A stretch of 64,000 nucleotides of DNA from Onthophagus taurus (taxonomy: Eukaryota > Arthropoda > Insecta > Coleoptera > Scarabaeidae): assembly GCF_036711975.1 (NCBI RefSeq), contig NC_091968.1, positions 5,952,001-6,016,000 of the forward strand, written 5' to 3'. The first letter of the stretch is position 1. Each line of letters begins with the position of its first letter. A program made the translations under genes and the position numbers. The notes beneath the pieces are model-generated. The model was not told the origin of the DNA. It saw only the letters and a program-made list of their open reading frames with translations, and ran no database searches. Of the stretch, positions 26,201 through 37,215 are shown in pieces.

Positions 26201-29200
26201 TTTTTTTATGCAAAAAATGTTCCTTATTGATGCACCTAACAAATCTAGTATAGGGTTTTATTCCAATAATCAATACTACCAACTTAACCGCCTCAAAATT
26301 ACGATAATATTAAATTTTCAGATTTTTATCAAAAAAAATGTTGTAACTCCTAAATAAAACGATACACAAAAACACTTTTATATAAAAAATGATCCTTATT
26401 GATCCAAATAACAAATTTAATAAAAAGATATTTTTCCAAATCGATGTTACCAACTTAATCACCACAAAATATTAAAAAATGTGAAATTTACGTTCTTTTA
26501 CGTTAAAAATTAATTGTAACTTCAAAATAGAAAGATGTAGAAAACACTTTTTATATAAAAAAGTATTCTTTATTGATTCAACTAATAATACCAATATAGA
26601 GATTTGTTACAAGAATCAATATTACCAACTTAATCGCCTGAAAATTACAAAAAGGCTAAATTTTCATACTTTTGCCAATTAAATTATTGTAACTTCTAAA
26701 TAAAACGGTACACAACAATTTTTTTTGCAAAAAATGTTCCTTATTGATCCAATTAACAAATCTAATATAGGGTTTTATTGCAACAATCAATACTACCAAC
26801 TTAACCGCCTCAAAATTTAGAAAACATTAAATTTTTAGATTTTTATGAATAAAATTGTTGTAACTCCTAAATAAAACGATACACAAAAATACTTTTATAT
26901 AAAGAGTGTTCCTTATTGATCCAAATAACAAGTTTAATTAAACGATATATTTCCAAAATCAATGTTACCAACTTAATCATCTCAACATATCAAGAAATAT
27001 GAAGTTTACGTATTTTTACATAAAAATTAATTCTAACTTCAAAATAAAAGGATGCAGAAAAAAATTTTATATAAAAAAGTATACCGTATTGATTTAACTA
27101 ATAATGCTAATATAGGGATTTGTTTTAAGAATCAATATTACCAACTTAGTCGCCTCAATATTCCAAAAAAGTTAAATTTTCATACTTTTGCCAATAAAAT
27201 TATTGTAACTTCTAAATAAAACGGTACATAAGAATTTTTTTATACAAAAAATGTTCCTCATTGACTCAACTAACAAATCTAATATAAAGTTTTATTCCAA
27301 CAATCAATACTACCAACTTAATCACCTCAAAATTGCAATAATATTAAATTTTCAAATTTTTATGAAGAAAATTGTTGTAACTCCTAAATAAAACGATACA
27401 CAAAAACACTTTTATATAAAAAATGATCCTTATTGATCCAAATAACAAATTTAATAAAAAGATATTTTTGCAAATCGATGTTACCAACTTAATCACCACA
27501 AAATATTAAAAAATGTGAAATTTACGTACTTTTACATAAATATTAATTGTAACTTCAAAATAAAAAGATGTAGAAAACACTTTTTATATAAAAAAGTATT
27601 CTTTATTGATTCAACTAATAATACTAATATAGAGATTTGTTCCAAGAATCAATATTACCAACTTAATCGCCTGAAAATTACAAAAAAGTTAAATTTTCAT
27701 ACTTTTGCCAATTAAATTATTGTAACTTCTAAACAAAACGGTACACAACAATTTTTTTTGCAAAAAATATTCCTTATTGATCCAATTAACAAATCTAATA
27801 TAGGGTTCTATTGCAATAATCAATACTACCAACTTAACCGCCTCAAAATTTAGAAAACATTAAATTTTTAGATTTTTATGAATCAAATTGTTGTAACTCC
27901 TAAATAAAACGATACACAAAAATACTTTTATATAAAGAGTGTTCCTTATTGCTCCAAATAACAAGTTTAATTAAACGATATCTTTCCAAAATCAGTGTTA
28001 CCAACTTAATCATCTCAACATATTAAGATATGTGAAATTTACGTATTTTTACATAAAAATTAATTCTAACTTCAAAATAAAAGGATGTAGAAAAAACTTT
28101 TTATATAAAAAAGGATTCCTTATTGATTTAACTAATTATACTAATATAGGGATTTGTTCCAAGAATCAATATTACCAACTTAATCGCCTCAAAATAACAA
28201 AGAAGCTAATTTTTCAGATTTTTATGAATAAAATTGTTGTTACTCCTAAATAAAACGATACACAAAAATACTGTTGTATAAAAAATGTTCCTTTTTGATC
28301 CAAATAACAAATTTAATAAAAAGGTATCTTTCCAAAATCGATGTTACCAACTTAATACCCTCAAAATATTAAAAATATTAAATTTATGTATTTTTACATA
28401 AAAATTAATTGTATCTTCAAAATAAAAACAGAATTCAAAAAAACTTGTTAACTTTATATTTCTTGATGTTTTTGTTTTGCTTTTGATTCCTACCGGTTTC
28501 TGTTTATTAAACCGACATCAAGGTAATCACGTCAGTTATACTATTTTTAATATTATTTATTGGACTTTGATTACGGTTTAATAAACAATCTATCAAATCC
28601 ACAATAGGGTGTTATTCCAACAATCAATATATCTTTCCATAATCGATGTTTACTTAATCACTACAAAATAGCGGAAAATGTAAAATTTACGTAATTTTAC
28701 ATAAAAATTAATTGTAACTTCAAAATAAAAAGACGCAGAAAAAACGTTTTATATGAAGAAGTATTCCTCATTGATTTAACTAATAATACTAATATAGGTA
28801 TTTGTTTCAAGAATCAATATTACCAACTTAATCGCCTCAAAATTACTAAAAAAAGTTAAATTTTCATATTTTTGCCAATAAAATTATTGTAACTTCTAAA
28901 TAAAACAATACACAAGATTTTTTTATGCTAAATATGTTCCTGATTGATGCAACTAACAAATCTAATATAGGGTTTTATTCCAACAATCAATACTACCAAC
29001 TTAATCGCCTCAAAATTACGAAAATATTAAATTTTCAGATTTTTTTGAATAAAATTGTTGTAATTCTTAAAAGAAACGATACACAAAAACACTTTTATAT
29101 AAAAAATGTTCCTTATTGATCCAAATAACAATTTTAATAAAAAGGTATCTTTCCAAAATCGATGTTACCAACTTAATCAGCACAAAATATAAAAAAATGT

Positions 29201-32015
29201 AAAATTTATGTATTTTTACATAAAAATTAAATGTAATTTTAAAATAAAAATATAGAAAAAACTTTTTATATAAAAAAGTATTCCTTATTGATTTAACTAA
29301 TAATATTAATATAGGGATTTGTTCCAAGAATCAATATTACCAACTTAATCGCCTCAAAATTACAAAAAAAAATTAAATAAAAAATAAAATTTTTATAATT
29401 TCTAGATGAAAGAGTACACAAGAATTTTTTTATGCAAAAAATGTTCCTTATTGATCTATCTAACAAATCTAATACGGGGTTTTATTCCAACAATCAATAC
29501 TACCAACTTAATCGCCTCAAAATTACAAAAATATTAAATTTTCAGATTTTTATGAATAAAATTGTTGTAACTCCTAAATAAAATGATACACAAAAATATT
29601 TTTATATAAAAAATGTTCCTTATTGACCCAAATAACAAATTTAATAAAAAGGTACCTTTCTATAATCGATGTTACCAATTTAATCGCCACAAAATATCAA
29701 AAAATGTGAAATTTACGAATTTCTACATAAAAATTAATTGTAACTTCAAAATAAAAAGATGTAGACAAAACTTTTTATATATAAAAGTATTCCTTATTGA
29801 TTTAACTAATAATACTAATATAGGGATTTGTTCCTAGAATCGATATTACCAACTTAATCGCCTCAAAATCATAGAAAAGTTATATTTTCATACTTTTGCC
29901 AATAAAATTATTGTAATTTCTAAATAATGCGGTACACAAGAATTTTTTTATTCAAAAAATATTCCTTATTGATGCAACTAACAAATCTAGTATAGGGTTT
30001 TATTGCAACAATCAATACTACCAACTTAATCGCCTCAAAATTACAAAAATATTAAATTTTCAGATTTTTATGAATAAAATTGTTGTATCTCCTAAATAAA
30101 ATGATACACAAATACACTTTTATATAAAAAATATTCCTTATTGATCCAAATAACAAATTTAATAAAAAGGTATTTTTCCAAAATCGATGTTACCAACTTA
30201 ACCACCACAAAATATCAAAAAATGTGAAATTTATGTATTTTTACATAAAAATTAATTGTAATTTTAAAATAAAAAGATGTAGAAAAACCTTTTTATACAA
30301 AAAAGCATTCCTTATTGATTTAACTAATAATACTAATATAGGGATTTGTTCCAAGAATCAATACTACCAGTTTAATGGCCTCAAAGTTACAAAAAAGTTA
30401 AATTTTCATACTTTTGCCAATAAAATTATTGTAACTTCTAAATATAACGGTGCACAAGAATTTTATTATACTAAAAATTTTCCTTATTAATTTAACTAAC
30501 AAATCTAATATAAAGTTTTGTTCCAACAATCAATATTACCAACTTAATTGCCTCAAAACTACCAAAATATTAAATTTTCATATTTTTATAATTAAAATTG
30601 TTATAACTCCTAAATAAAACGATACACAAAATAGTTTTATAGAAAAATGTTCCTTATTGATACAAATATCAAATTTAATGAAAAGATATTTTTGCAAATC
30701 GATGTTACCAACTTAATCACCCCAAAATATAAAGAAATGTGAAATTTAGGTATTTTTACATAAAGAATAATTGTAACATCAAAATAAAAAGATGCAGAAA
30801 AATCTTTTTATATAAAAAAGTATTGCTTATTGATTTAACTAGTAATACTAATATAAGAATTTTTTCCTAGAATCAATATTACCAACTTAATCGCCACGAA
30901 ATATCAAAAAATGTGAAATTTATGTATTTTTACATAAAAATTTAATGTAACTTCAAAATAAAAAAACGTAGAAAAACCTTTTTATACAAAAAAATATTCC
31001 TTATTGATTTAACTAATAATACTAATATAAGAATTTGTTCCTAGAATCAATATCACCAACTTAATCGGCACAAAATATCAAAGAATGTGAAATTTATGTA
31101 TTTTTACATGAAAATTAAGTGTAACTTCAAAATAAAAAGATATAGAAAAACCTTTGCATACAAAAAAGTATTCTTTATTGATTTAACTAATAATACTAAT
31201 ATAGTGATTTGTTCCAAGAATCAATACTACCAATTTAATCGCCTCAAAGTTACAAAAAAGTTGAATTTTCATACTTTTGCCAATAAAATTATTGTAACTC
31301 CTGAAAAAAACGATACACAAAAACACTTTTATATAAAAAATGATCGTTATTGATGTAAATAACAAATTTAATAAAAAGATACCAAAAGATACCTTAATCA
31401 CCACAAAATATCAAAAAATGTGAAATTTACATATTTTTACATAAAAATTAAATGTAACTTCACAATAAAAATATGTAGAAAAAACTTTTTATATAAAAAA
31501 TGTTCCTTATTGATCCAACTAACAAATCCAGCAAATGGTTTTGTTTCAACAATCAATGCTACCAATTTAATCACCTCAAAATAACAAAAATAAAACTAAA
31601 AAAATAAATAAATTTGAGTTTAGAATTTTAAAAATTATGATTTATATATTTTAATGGTTATATAGATATTATATATATTAATAGTTTACTTATTTTATAT
31701 GTGTAAAACTGGCTTATGAGCTTTTATGAATTCAAAAAGTTGTTCTAAACTACTTAATTTTATCCAATTTTGATTAATTATTAACAAACAAAACTTACCC
31801 CAAATTGATGTTATCGATTTAGCATAATAAATAGCTCTGTAAATACCATAAATGCAAGCCAAATGAAGAAGAATGAAGCCGATTATGTTCTTCCAAACCC
31901 AAGGTCTTTTAAATTCCCAATCCGTGCCTATATCTGCAGGTAATTTGATCTCGTTTAAATTGACGTTCTTATTTCCTTGATCAGGAATTGGAATATCCTT
32001 AGAATTTGGCGCCAT
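13202..32015 (-). CDS. Acyl-CoA delta-9-type desaturase (5 exons over 18.8 kb)
   Basis: Integral ER membrane di-iron desaturase that introduces a double bond into fatty acyl-CoA using cytochrome b5; in insects this serves membrane and cuticular lipids or pheromones. Exons are 32,015-31,799, 25,102-24,972, 14,205-14,000, 13,755-13,570 and 13,520-13,202. All use GT/AG and phases agree, giving 352 residues, the usual length. The three His boxes are present: HRLYAH (residues 89-94), HRLHH (126-130) and HNYHH (267-271); NSAAHLYG, the additional His motif, is in exon 4. Box 1 is HRLYAH preceded by GEGVTIGG, where most insect enzymes have HRLWxH preceded by GITAGA, so the protein is a diverged paralogue. 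Introns 1 (6.7 kb) and 2 (10.8 kb) are filled with satellites; intron 2 also contains a P450 on the other strand. Regiospecificity cannot be read from sequence. Confidence 0.95.
14290..15293. repeat. Satellite C array 1, in desaturase intron 2
   Basis: About five and a half units of a 178-bp repeat containing AAAGTGTCAACCCAAATCAA, ACTAATCGAGATATCAAA and ACATTAGATTCACCAATAAA. The array stops inside a unit at ACATTAGATTCAC (15,281-15,293), where a retrotransposon is inserted; the next bases of the unit, CAATAAATTC, appear at 17,222. Confidence 0.92.
15294..16860 (+). pseudogene. Broken reverse transcriptase ORF (Jockey/CR1 group)
   Basis: The frame is split at least three times. 15,294-15,735 reads DGIGLNLLLPILD, DFRPISILSVLSKALERL and LQSGFRSGHSTTT. 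15,716-16,060 reads VLLDFSKAFDSVDHSRLL and CRVPQGSVLGPLLFSLF, the palm and finger motifs. The catalytic YADD region near 16,062 is damaged, reading AHDLQIYT after a one-codon-scale deletion. 16,120-16,430 reads NVLNWSRRYGLKLNSVKT and KNLGVLMDSALSW. 16,420-16,600 and 16,750-16,860 give the C-terminal KLQRLQNNCIRFIF and ALWNGLPSEIRN. Non-functional copy. Confidence 0.88.
15294..17221 (+). mobile_element. Jockey/CR1-group non-LTR retrotransposon fragment
   Basis: Plus-strand, 5'-truncated element inserted in satellite C between GATTCAC and CAATAAATTC with no base of the unit lost and no clear target duplication. The 3' end is a T-rich untranslated region followed by a CAATAAA-like end that merges with the satellite. 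Two-thirds of the length is a broken reverse transcriptase frame. Confidence 0.88.
17222..17465. repeat. Satellite C array 2
   Basis: The continuation of satellite C after the retrotransposon, about one and a third units, ending in a T-run at 17,462-17,470 where an unrelated 190-bp segment begins. Confidence 0.88.
17466..17655. other. Unique 190-bp island between satellites C and A
   Basis: Not part of either satellite. On the minus strand it stays open as GYSYWDCYNEVANDKVDINK and IELDIYLQCPKHKRDTNSC, with protein-like composition (Trp, three Cys, charged residues), ending at a stop near 17,490. It could be a captured fragment of an exon. I do not recognise the family and no start or splice structure supports a gene. 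Confidence 0.4.
17656..18203. repeat. Satellite A array 2, left part
   Basis: Three units of satellite A with the same two alternating forms as at 1-5,515. It breaks off at AATAAAAGTGTCC where a retrotransposon fragment begins. Confidence 0.9.
18204..19481 (+). mobile_element. Jockey-like non-LTR retrotransposon fragment
   Basis: Plus-strand remnant of reverse transcriptase with several frame breaks: PANYRPISLLPVMGKLFE near 18,228, IPSYQFGFQQGRSTSHSLAL near 18,330, VFLNVRKAFDSVWHRGLLYK near 18,435, and LGITLDRTLKFSAH near 18,850. The wording is the same family as the element at 62,960-64,000. The satellite unit does not resume where it stopped: roughly 70-80 bp of a unit are missing, so the insertion came with a target deletion rather than a duplication. 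The 3' end reads AAATAAATGTTG with no poly(A) run. Confidence 0.87.
19482..20525. repeat. Satellite A array 2, right part
   Basis: About six units of satellite A. One unit near 19,855 is truncated so that two forms are fused. The array ends at 20,525 next to the duplicated flank. Confidence 0.9.
20521..20634. repeat. Duplicated flank at the right edge of satellite A (copy 2)
   Basis: Second copy of the 110-bp non-satellite flank seen at 5,512-5,625, again immediately right of satellite A. After it the two loci diverge: here a short unique stretch to 20,740 with a small GATA-type run near 20,690, then satellite C. Confidence 0.8.
20740..22850. repeat. Satellite C array 3
   Basis: About twelve units of the 178-bp satellite C. 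Units are not in random order: the stretch at 20,813-20,928 recurs at 21,525-21,640, a shift of 712 bp or four units, and the variant unit with GGTGCATTAGATTCACC occurs in each four-unit block. The last units (22,600-22,850) are the most diverged. Confidence 0.92.
22982..22990 (+). promoter_or_regulatory. FTZ-F1-type nuclear receptor site upstream of the P450
   Basis: TCAAGGTCG, a full match to the YCAAGGYCR consensus of the orphan receptor FTZ-F1, 123 bases upstream of the P450 start codon in the only unique sequence available as its promoter (22,860-23,112). No TATA box is evident. A nine-base match alone is weak. Confidence 0.3.
23113..24629 (+). CDS. Cytochrome P450, CYP3 clan (CYP6/CYP9-like), nested in desaturase intron 2
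   Basis: Haem monooxygenase anchored in the ER, of the clan used in xenobiotic and hormone metabolism. Exons 23,113-23,291 and 23,342-24,629 flank a 50-bp intron (GTAAGT...TATAG) and give 488 residues, slightly short for the clan. Features: N-terminal membrane anchor (residues 1-17), Pro-rich hinge (NFEPPKLFLGN), C-helix W124KKAR128, K-helix E345TMR348, PERF near 390, and the haem loop F425GLGKRMCAG with Cys432. The reading frame is intact. The odd feature is the I-helix: where the clan has AGxET it reads FTDPN (287-291), so the acid-threonine pair for oxygen activation is replaced, with a Thr one place later. It lies on the strand opposite the desaturase. AATAAA overlaps the stop codon. Confidence 0.95.
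24625..24630 (+). terminator. Poly(A) signal overlapping the P450 stop codon
   Basis: AATAAA begins two bases before the TAA at 24,627-24,629. If used, the 3' untranslated region would be only about 20-30 bases, keeping the transcript clear of desaturase exon 2 at 24,972. Confidence 0.45.
24972..25102 (-). CDS. Desaturase exon 2 (first His box)
   Basis: 131-base exon with acceptor TTTTTTCAG and donor GTAAGT. Entered with one base from exon 1 and left in phase 0. It encodes a membrane segment, GEGVTIGGHRLYAH and LLHTVAGQ, which continues directly into NCMYIWVRDHR of exon 3. Confidence 0.93.
25132..28430. repeat. Satellite B array 2, in desaturase intron 1
   Basis: About 19 units of the 172-bp satellite B. 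Blocks recur at 517 and 1,035 bp (the form GATCCTTATTGATCC at 25,871, 26,388 and 27,423), i.e. three and six units, so amplification used multi-unit blocks. Confidence 0.93.
28431..28602. repeat. Dispersed repeat interrupting satellite B (copy 1)
   Basis: About 170 bp of non-satellite sequence containing GTTTATTAAACCG and, 60 bases on, its inverse CGGTTTAATAAAC. The first 110 bases match 44,262-44,345 plus 44,436-44,455, where the same text is split by about 88 extra bases. A small non-autonomous mobile element is the simplest reading; the class is unknown. Confidence 0.6.
28603..31595. repeat. Satellite B array 3, in desaturase intron 1
   Basis: About 17 units continuing satellite B after the short interruption. 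The closing unit (31,485-31,595) has the same special form as the closing unit of array 1 at 12,380-12,485. Confidence 0.93.
31799..32015 (-). CDS. Desaturase exon 1 with start codon
   Basis: Starts MAPNSKDIPIPDQGNKNVNL at 32,015 and ends with one base before a GTAAGT donor. It encodes the cytosolic N-terminus, the WEFKRPWVWKN pre-membrane segment and most of the first hydrophobic helix. No stop-free extension upstream suggests another start. A second, ruined copy lies at 12.77-12.90 kb. Confidence 0.93.
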
Positions 32016-32876
32016 ATTTTTTAATAGTAATAAAACTTTTTATTAAGAAACAAAATGATTTGTTTCAAAGCTTTTACTATTTGAATTAAAAGTATTTCAA
32101 ACTTCTCTTTCTCAATCTTCTCGAATTTTTCTTTTTATTATTATTTTAAAATTTTTCTTTAAAGCGTAATTTTTTTCGTTAAATCTTGTATATTTCTTGA
32201 ATCTCCATTGAATCTTCTTGATGTATCTTCTCGATGAATCACAAAATCGTTAATCTTCAAATTTTTTTTAAAACTTACTTCAACACACCAACTCCAAAAA
32301 ATGAAAAAAAAAAAAATAGAATTCTTTACGTTGAAAGTAAATCTTAAAATAATGAAACTATTTTGGAATCTAACGTCTCGATGAGAGCTGAAGTAAATTG
32401 TACGTTTTTGTGAGTCGCAAAACGTTCACGTGCGAGCTTTAATATCCACTCGGTTGATAGGAAGGAAGAAAAGTGGGAGAATTATTTTTTGCGTTCTCTC
32501 TACTGTTAATAATAATCGAAAGCTTTCTATGCAGCATGCACCGAACTGCATCACCATCCGTTTCAAACACTGCGAAGAAAAGTAACGGAGAGGAGACTTT
32601 CGTTTTCTTCCATTGTATTTCTTTTAAAAGAGACTTTGGAGAAAACTGATTAGAGACGGAAAAGAAAGGGTACAATAATCTAATAAAGGCAGGAAAAATA
32701 GGAAAAGTGGATGGAATTATTTTGAAGAAAGAAAGAGTCAGTTGGCGATCGAAAGTTAAATTACCATTAATCTTAGAATAATTAGTTAAGAATTTTCTTT
32801 CAACAAATATTTTAAGTTAACTTATAATTTGTTATTTTAAACTTAGAAAATTATAACTAAAACTGTTACAAGTTAC
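32016..32876. other. Probable desaturase promoter and 5' leader
   Basis: Single-copy sequence upstream of the desaturase start. It contains an E-box CACGTG at 32,427-32,432 and A/T-rich runs; no convincing TATA box was found on the minus strand. CACGTG sites are bound by bHLH-zip factors, including lipid regulators, but this is one six-base match. Confidence 0.35.
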
Positions 32877-33034
32877 TTGGGTATTTCTGGCAGACGACTA
32901 GACAGTGCTTGCAGAAGACGTAATGCTGCTGGTAGAAGACTAGATACTGTTTGCAGAAGTATTAACATGCTGGTATTGGAAACAATGCCGAAAACTGGAC
33001 GTGACAATGTGATACTAGTCAATCAATACTATCT
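32877..33034. repeat. Short direct repeat, two units of about 48 bp
   Basis: GGCAGACGACTAGACAGTGC and GGTAGAAGACTAGATACTGT begin two neighbouring copies, each followed by TTGCAGAAG. The plus-strand reading GRRLDSACRRRNAA / GRRLDTVCRSINM mirrors this, but there is no further support for a gene. It lies between the desaturase promoter and satellite D. Confidence 0.5.
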
Positions 33035-36000
33035 CCTTTTTCATGCGTCGGAGAGCAAAAGCTAAAGAGAGCAAAATTATAGAAGATTAAATTTCCTAGA
33101 ACTTCTCTTATTGCATCTTCTTTGTTCGAGTTATATTTTTCGACATTCATAGGAAGATATCAATAAATTGACAGATTATACAGTTATCCCTAGTTTCTTT
33201 GCAATTTCACATTTCCTATGCTTCGGAGAGCAAAAGCAAAAGAGAGCAAAATTATAGAAGATTAACTTTCCTATAACTTTTCTTATTATATCTTCTTTGT
33301 TCGAGTTATATTTTTCGACATTCATAGGAAGATATCAATAAATTGACAAATTATACAATTGTTCCTACTTTTTTCGCAATTTCACATTTCCTATGCTTCG
33401 GACAGCAAAAGCAAAAGAGAGCAAAATTATAGAAGATAAAATTTCCTACAACTTTTCTTATTGCATCTTCTTTGTTTGAGTTATATATTTCGATATTCAT
33501 AGGAAGATATCAATAAATTGACAAATTATACAATTGTTCCTACTTTTTTCGCAATTTCACATTTCCTATGCTTCGGACAGCAAAAGCAAAAGAGAGCAAA
33601 ATTATAGAAGATAAAATTTCCTACAACTTTTCTTATTGCATCTTCTTTGTTCGAGTTATATTTTTCGACATTCATAGGAAGATATCAATAAATTGACAGA
33701 TTATACAGTTATCCCTAGTTTCTTTGCAATTTCACATTTCCTATGCTTCGGAAAGCAAAAGCAAAAGAGAGCAAAATTATAGAAGATTAACTTTCCTATA
33801 ACTTTTCTTATTATATCTTCTTTGTTCGAGTTATATTTTTCGACATTCATAGGAAGATATCAATAAATTGACAGATTATACAGTTATCCCTAGTTTTTTC
33901 GCAATTTCACATTTCCTATGCTTCGGACAGCAAAAGCAAAACAGGGCAAAATTATAGAAGATAAAATTTCCTACAACTTTTCTTATTGCATCTTCTTTGT
34001 TTGAGTTATATTTTTCGACATTCATAGGAAGATATCAATAAATTGACAAATTATACAATTGTTCCTACTTTTTTCGCAATTTCACATTTCCTATGCTTCG
34101 GACAGCAAAAGCAAAAGAGAGCAAAATTATAGAAGATAAAATTTCCTACAACTTTTCTTATTGCATCTTCTTTGTTCGAGTTATATTTTTCGACATTCAT
34201 AGGAAGATATCAATAAATTGACAGATTATACAGTTATCCCTAGTTTCTTTGCAATTTCACATTTCCTATGCTTCGGAGAGCAAAAGCAAAAGAGAGCAAA
34301 ATTATAGAAGATTAACTTTCCTATAACTTTTCTTATTATATCTTCTTTGTTCGAGTTATATTTTTCGACATTCATAGGAAGATATCAATAAATTGACAGA
34401 TTATACAGTTATCCCTAGTTTTTTCGCAATTTCACATTTCCTATGCTTCGGACAGCAAAAGCAAAACAGGGCAAAATTATAGAAGATAAAATTTCCTACA
34501 ACTTTTCTTATTGCATCTTCTTTGTTCGAGTTATATTTTTCGACATTCATAGGAAGATATCAATAAATTGACAGATTATACAGTTATCCCTAGTTTTTTC
34601 GCAATTTCACATTTCCTATGCTTCGGACAGCAAAAGCAAAACAGAGCAAAATTATAGAAGATAAAATTTCCTACAACTTTTCTTATTGCATCTTCTTTGT
34701 TCGAGTTATATTTTTCGACATTCATAGGAAGATATCAATAAATTGACAGATTATACAGTTTTTCCTAGTTTTTTTGCAATTTCACATTTCCTATGGTTCG
34801 AAGAGCAAAAACAAAGGAGAGCAAAATTATACAAGATTAAATTTCCTACGACTTTTCTTATTGCATCTTCTTTGTTCGAGTTATATTTTTCCACTTTCAT
34901 AGGAAGATATCAATAAATTGACAGATTATACAGTTTTCCCTAGTTTTTTTGCAATTTCACATTTCCTATGCTTCGGAGAGCAAAAGCAAAAGAGAGTAAA
35001 ATTATAGAAGATAAATTTTCCTACAACTTTTCTTATTGCATCTTCTTTGTTCGGGTTATATTTTTCGACATTCATAGGAAGACATCAATAAATTGACAGA
35101 TTATATAGTTTTTCCTAGTTTTTTTGCAATTTCACATTTCTTATGCTTCGGAGAGCAAAAGCAAAACAGAGCAAAATTATAGAAGATTAAATTTCCTACA
35201 ACTTTTCTTATTGCATCTTCTTTGTTCGAGTTATCTTTTTCGACATTCATAGGAAGATATCAATAAATTGGCAGATTATACTGTTTTCGCTAGTTTGTTT
35301 TGCAATTACACATTTCTTATGCTTCGGAGAGCAAAAGCAAAAGAGAACAAAATTATAGAAGATTAAATTTCCTATAACTTTTCGTATTGCATCTTCTTTG
35401 TTCGAGTTATCTTTTTCGACATTCATAGGAAGATATCAATAAATTGGCAGATTATACTGTTTTCGCTAGTTTGTTTTGCAATTACACATTTCCTATGCTT
35501 CGGAGAGCAAAAGCAAAAGAGAACAAAATTATAGAAGATTAAATTTCCTATAACTTTTCGTATTGCATCTTCTTTGTTCGAGTTATATTTTTCGACTTTC
35601 ATAGGAAGATATCAATAAATTGACAGATTATACAGTTTTTCCAAATTTTTTCGCTATTTCACATTTCCTATGCTTCGAAGAGCAAAAGCAATGGAGAGCA
35701 AAATTATAGAAGATAACTTTTCCTACAACTTTTCTTATTGCATCTTCTTTGTTTTAGTTATATTTTTCGACATTCATAGGAAGATATCAATAAATTGACA
35801 GATTATACAGTTTTGCTTAGTTTTTTTGCAATTTCACATTTCCTATGCTTCGGAGAGCAAAAGCAAAAGAGAGCAAAATTATAGAAGATTAACTTTTCTT
35901 ATTACATCTTCTTTGTTCGAGTTATATTTTTCGACATTCATAGGAAGATATCAATAAATTGGCAGATTATACTGTTTTCGCTAGTTTGTTTTGCAATTAC

Positions 36001-37215
36001 ACATTTCTTATGCTTCGGAGAGCAAAAGCAAAACAGAGCAAAATTATAGAAGATTAAATTTCCTACAACTTTTCTTATTGCATCTTCTTTGTTCGAGTTA
36101 TCTTTTTCGACATTCATAGGAAGATATCAATAAATTGGCAGATTATACTGTTTTCGCTAGTTTGTTTTGCAATTACACATTTCTTATGCTTCGGAGAGCA
36201 AAATCAAAAGAGAACAAAATTATAGAAGATTAAATTTCCTATAACTTTTCGTATTGCATCTTCTTTGTTCGAGTTATCTTTTTCGACATTCATAGGAAGA
36301 TATCAATAAATTGGCAGATTATACTGTTTTCGCTAGTTTGTTTTGCAATTACACATTTCCTATGCTTCGGAGAGCAAAAGCAAAAGAGAACAAAATTATA
36401 GAAGATTAAATTTCCTATAACTTTTCGTATTGCATCTTCTTTGTTCGAGTTATATTTTTCGACTTTCATAGGAAGATATCAATAAATTGACAGATTATAC
36501 AGTTTTTCCAAATTTTTTCGCTATTTCACATTTCCTATGCTTCGAAGAGCAAAAGCAATGGAGAGCAAAATTATAGAAGATAACTTTTCCTACAACTTTT
36601 CTTATTGCATCTTCTTTGTTTTAGTTATATTTTTCGACATTCATAGGAAGATATCAATAAATTGACAGATTATACAGTTTTGCTTAGTTTTTTTGCAATT
36701 TCACATTTCCTATGCTTCGGAGAGCAAAAGCAAAAGAGAGCAAAATTATAGAAGATTAACTTTTCTTATTACATCTTCTTTGTTCGAGTTATATTTTTCG
36801 ACATTCATAGGAAGATATCAATAAATTGACAGCAGATTACAATTTTCCCTAGTTTTTTCACTATTTTACATTTCCTATGCTTCGAAGAGCAAAAGTAAAA
36901 GAGAGCAAAATTATAGAAGACAAAATTTCCTACAACTTTTCTTATTGCATCTTCTTTGTTCGAGTTATATTTTTCGACATTTATAGGAAGATATCAATAA
37001 ATTGACAGATTATCCAGTTTTTGCTAGTTTGTTTCGCAATTTCTCAGTTCCTATGCTTCGGGGAGCAAAAGCAAAAGAGACCAAAATTATAGAAGATAAA
37101 ATTTCCTACAACTTTTCTTATTATATCTTCTTTGTTCGAGTCATATTTTTCGACTTTCATAGGAAGATATCATTAAATTGATAGATTATTGTTTTTTTCA
37201 TAATTTCTCAATTCG
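33035..37215. repeat. Satellite D array
   Basis: About 24 units of a 177-bp satellite marked by TTCATAGGAAGATATCAATA, CACATTTCCTATGCTTCGG and AGCAAAATTATAGAAGA. Higher-order copying is visible: the variant ATCCCTAGTTTTTTCGC with AAAACAGGGC recurs at 33,884 and 34,415 (531 bp, three units), and the block holding AGCAATGGAGAGC and TTTTAGTTATATTTTTC recurs 867 bp apart (35,637 and 36,504). Edge units at both ends are the most diverged. Confidence 0.93.

Noticed and set aside
33035-37215. CRISPR-like array
   Set aside because: Regular repeats but no unique spacers: the units abut and are 177-bp satellite units.
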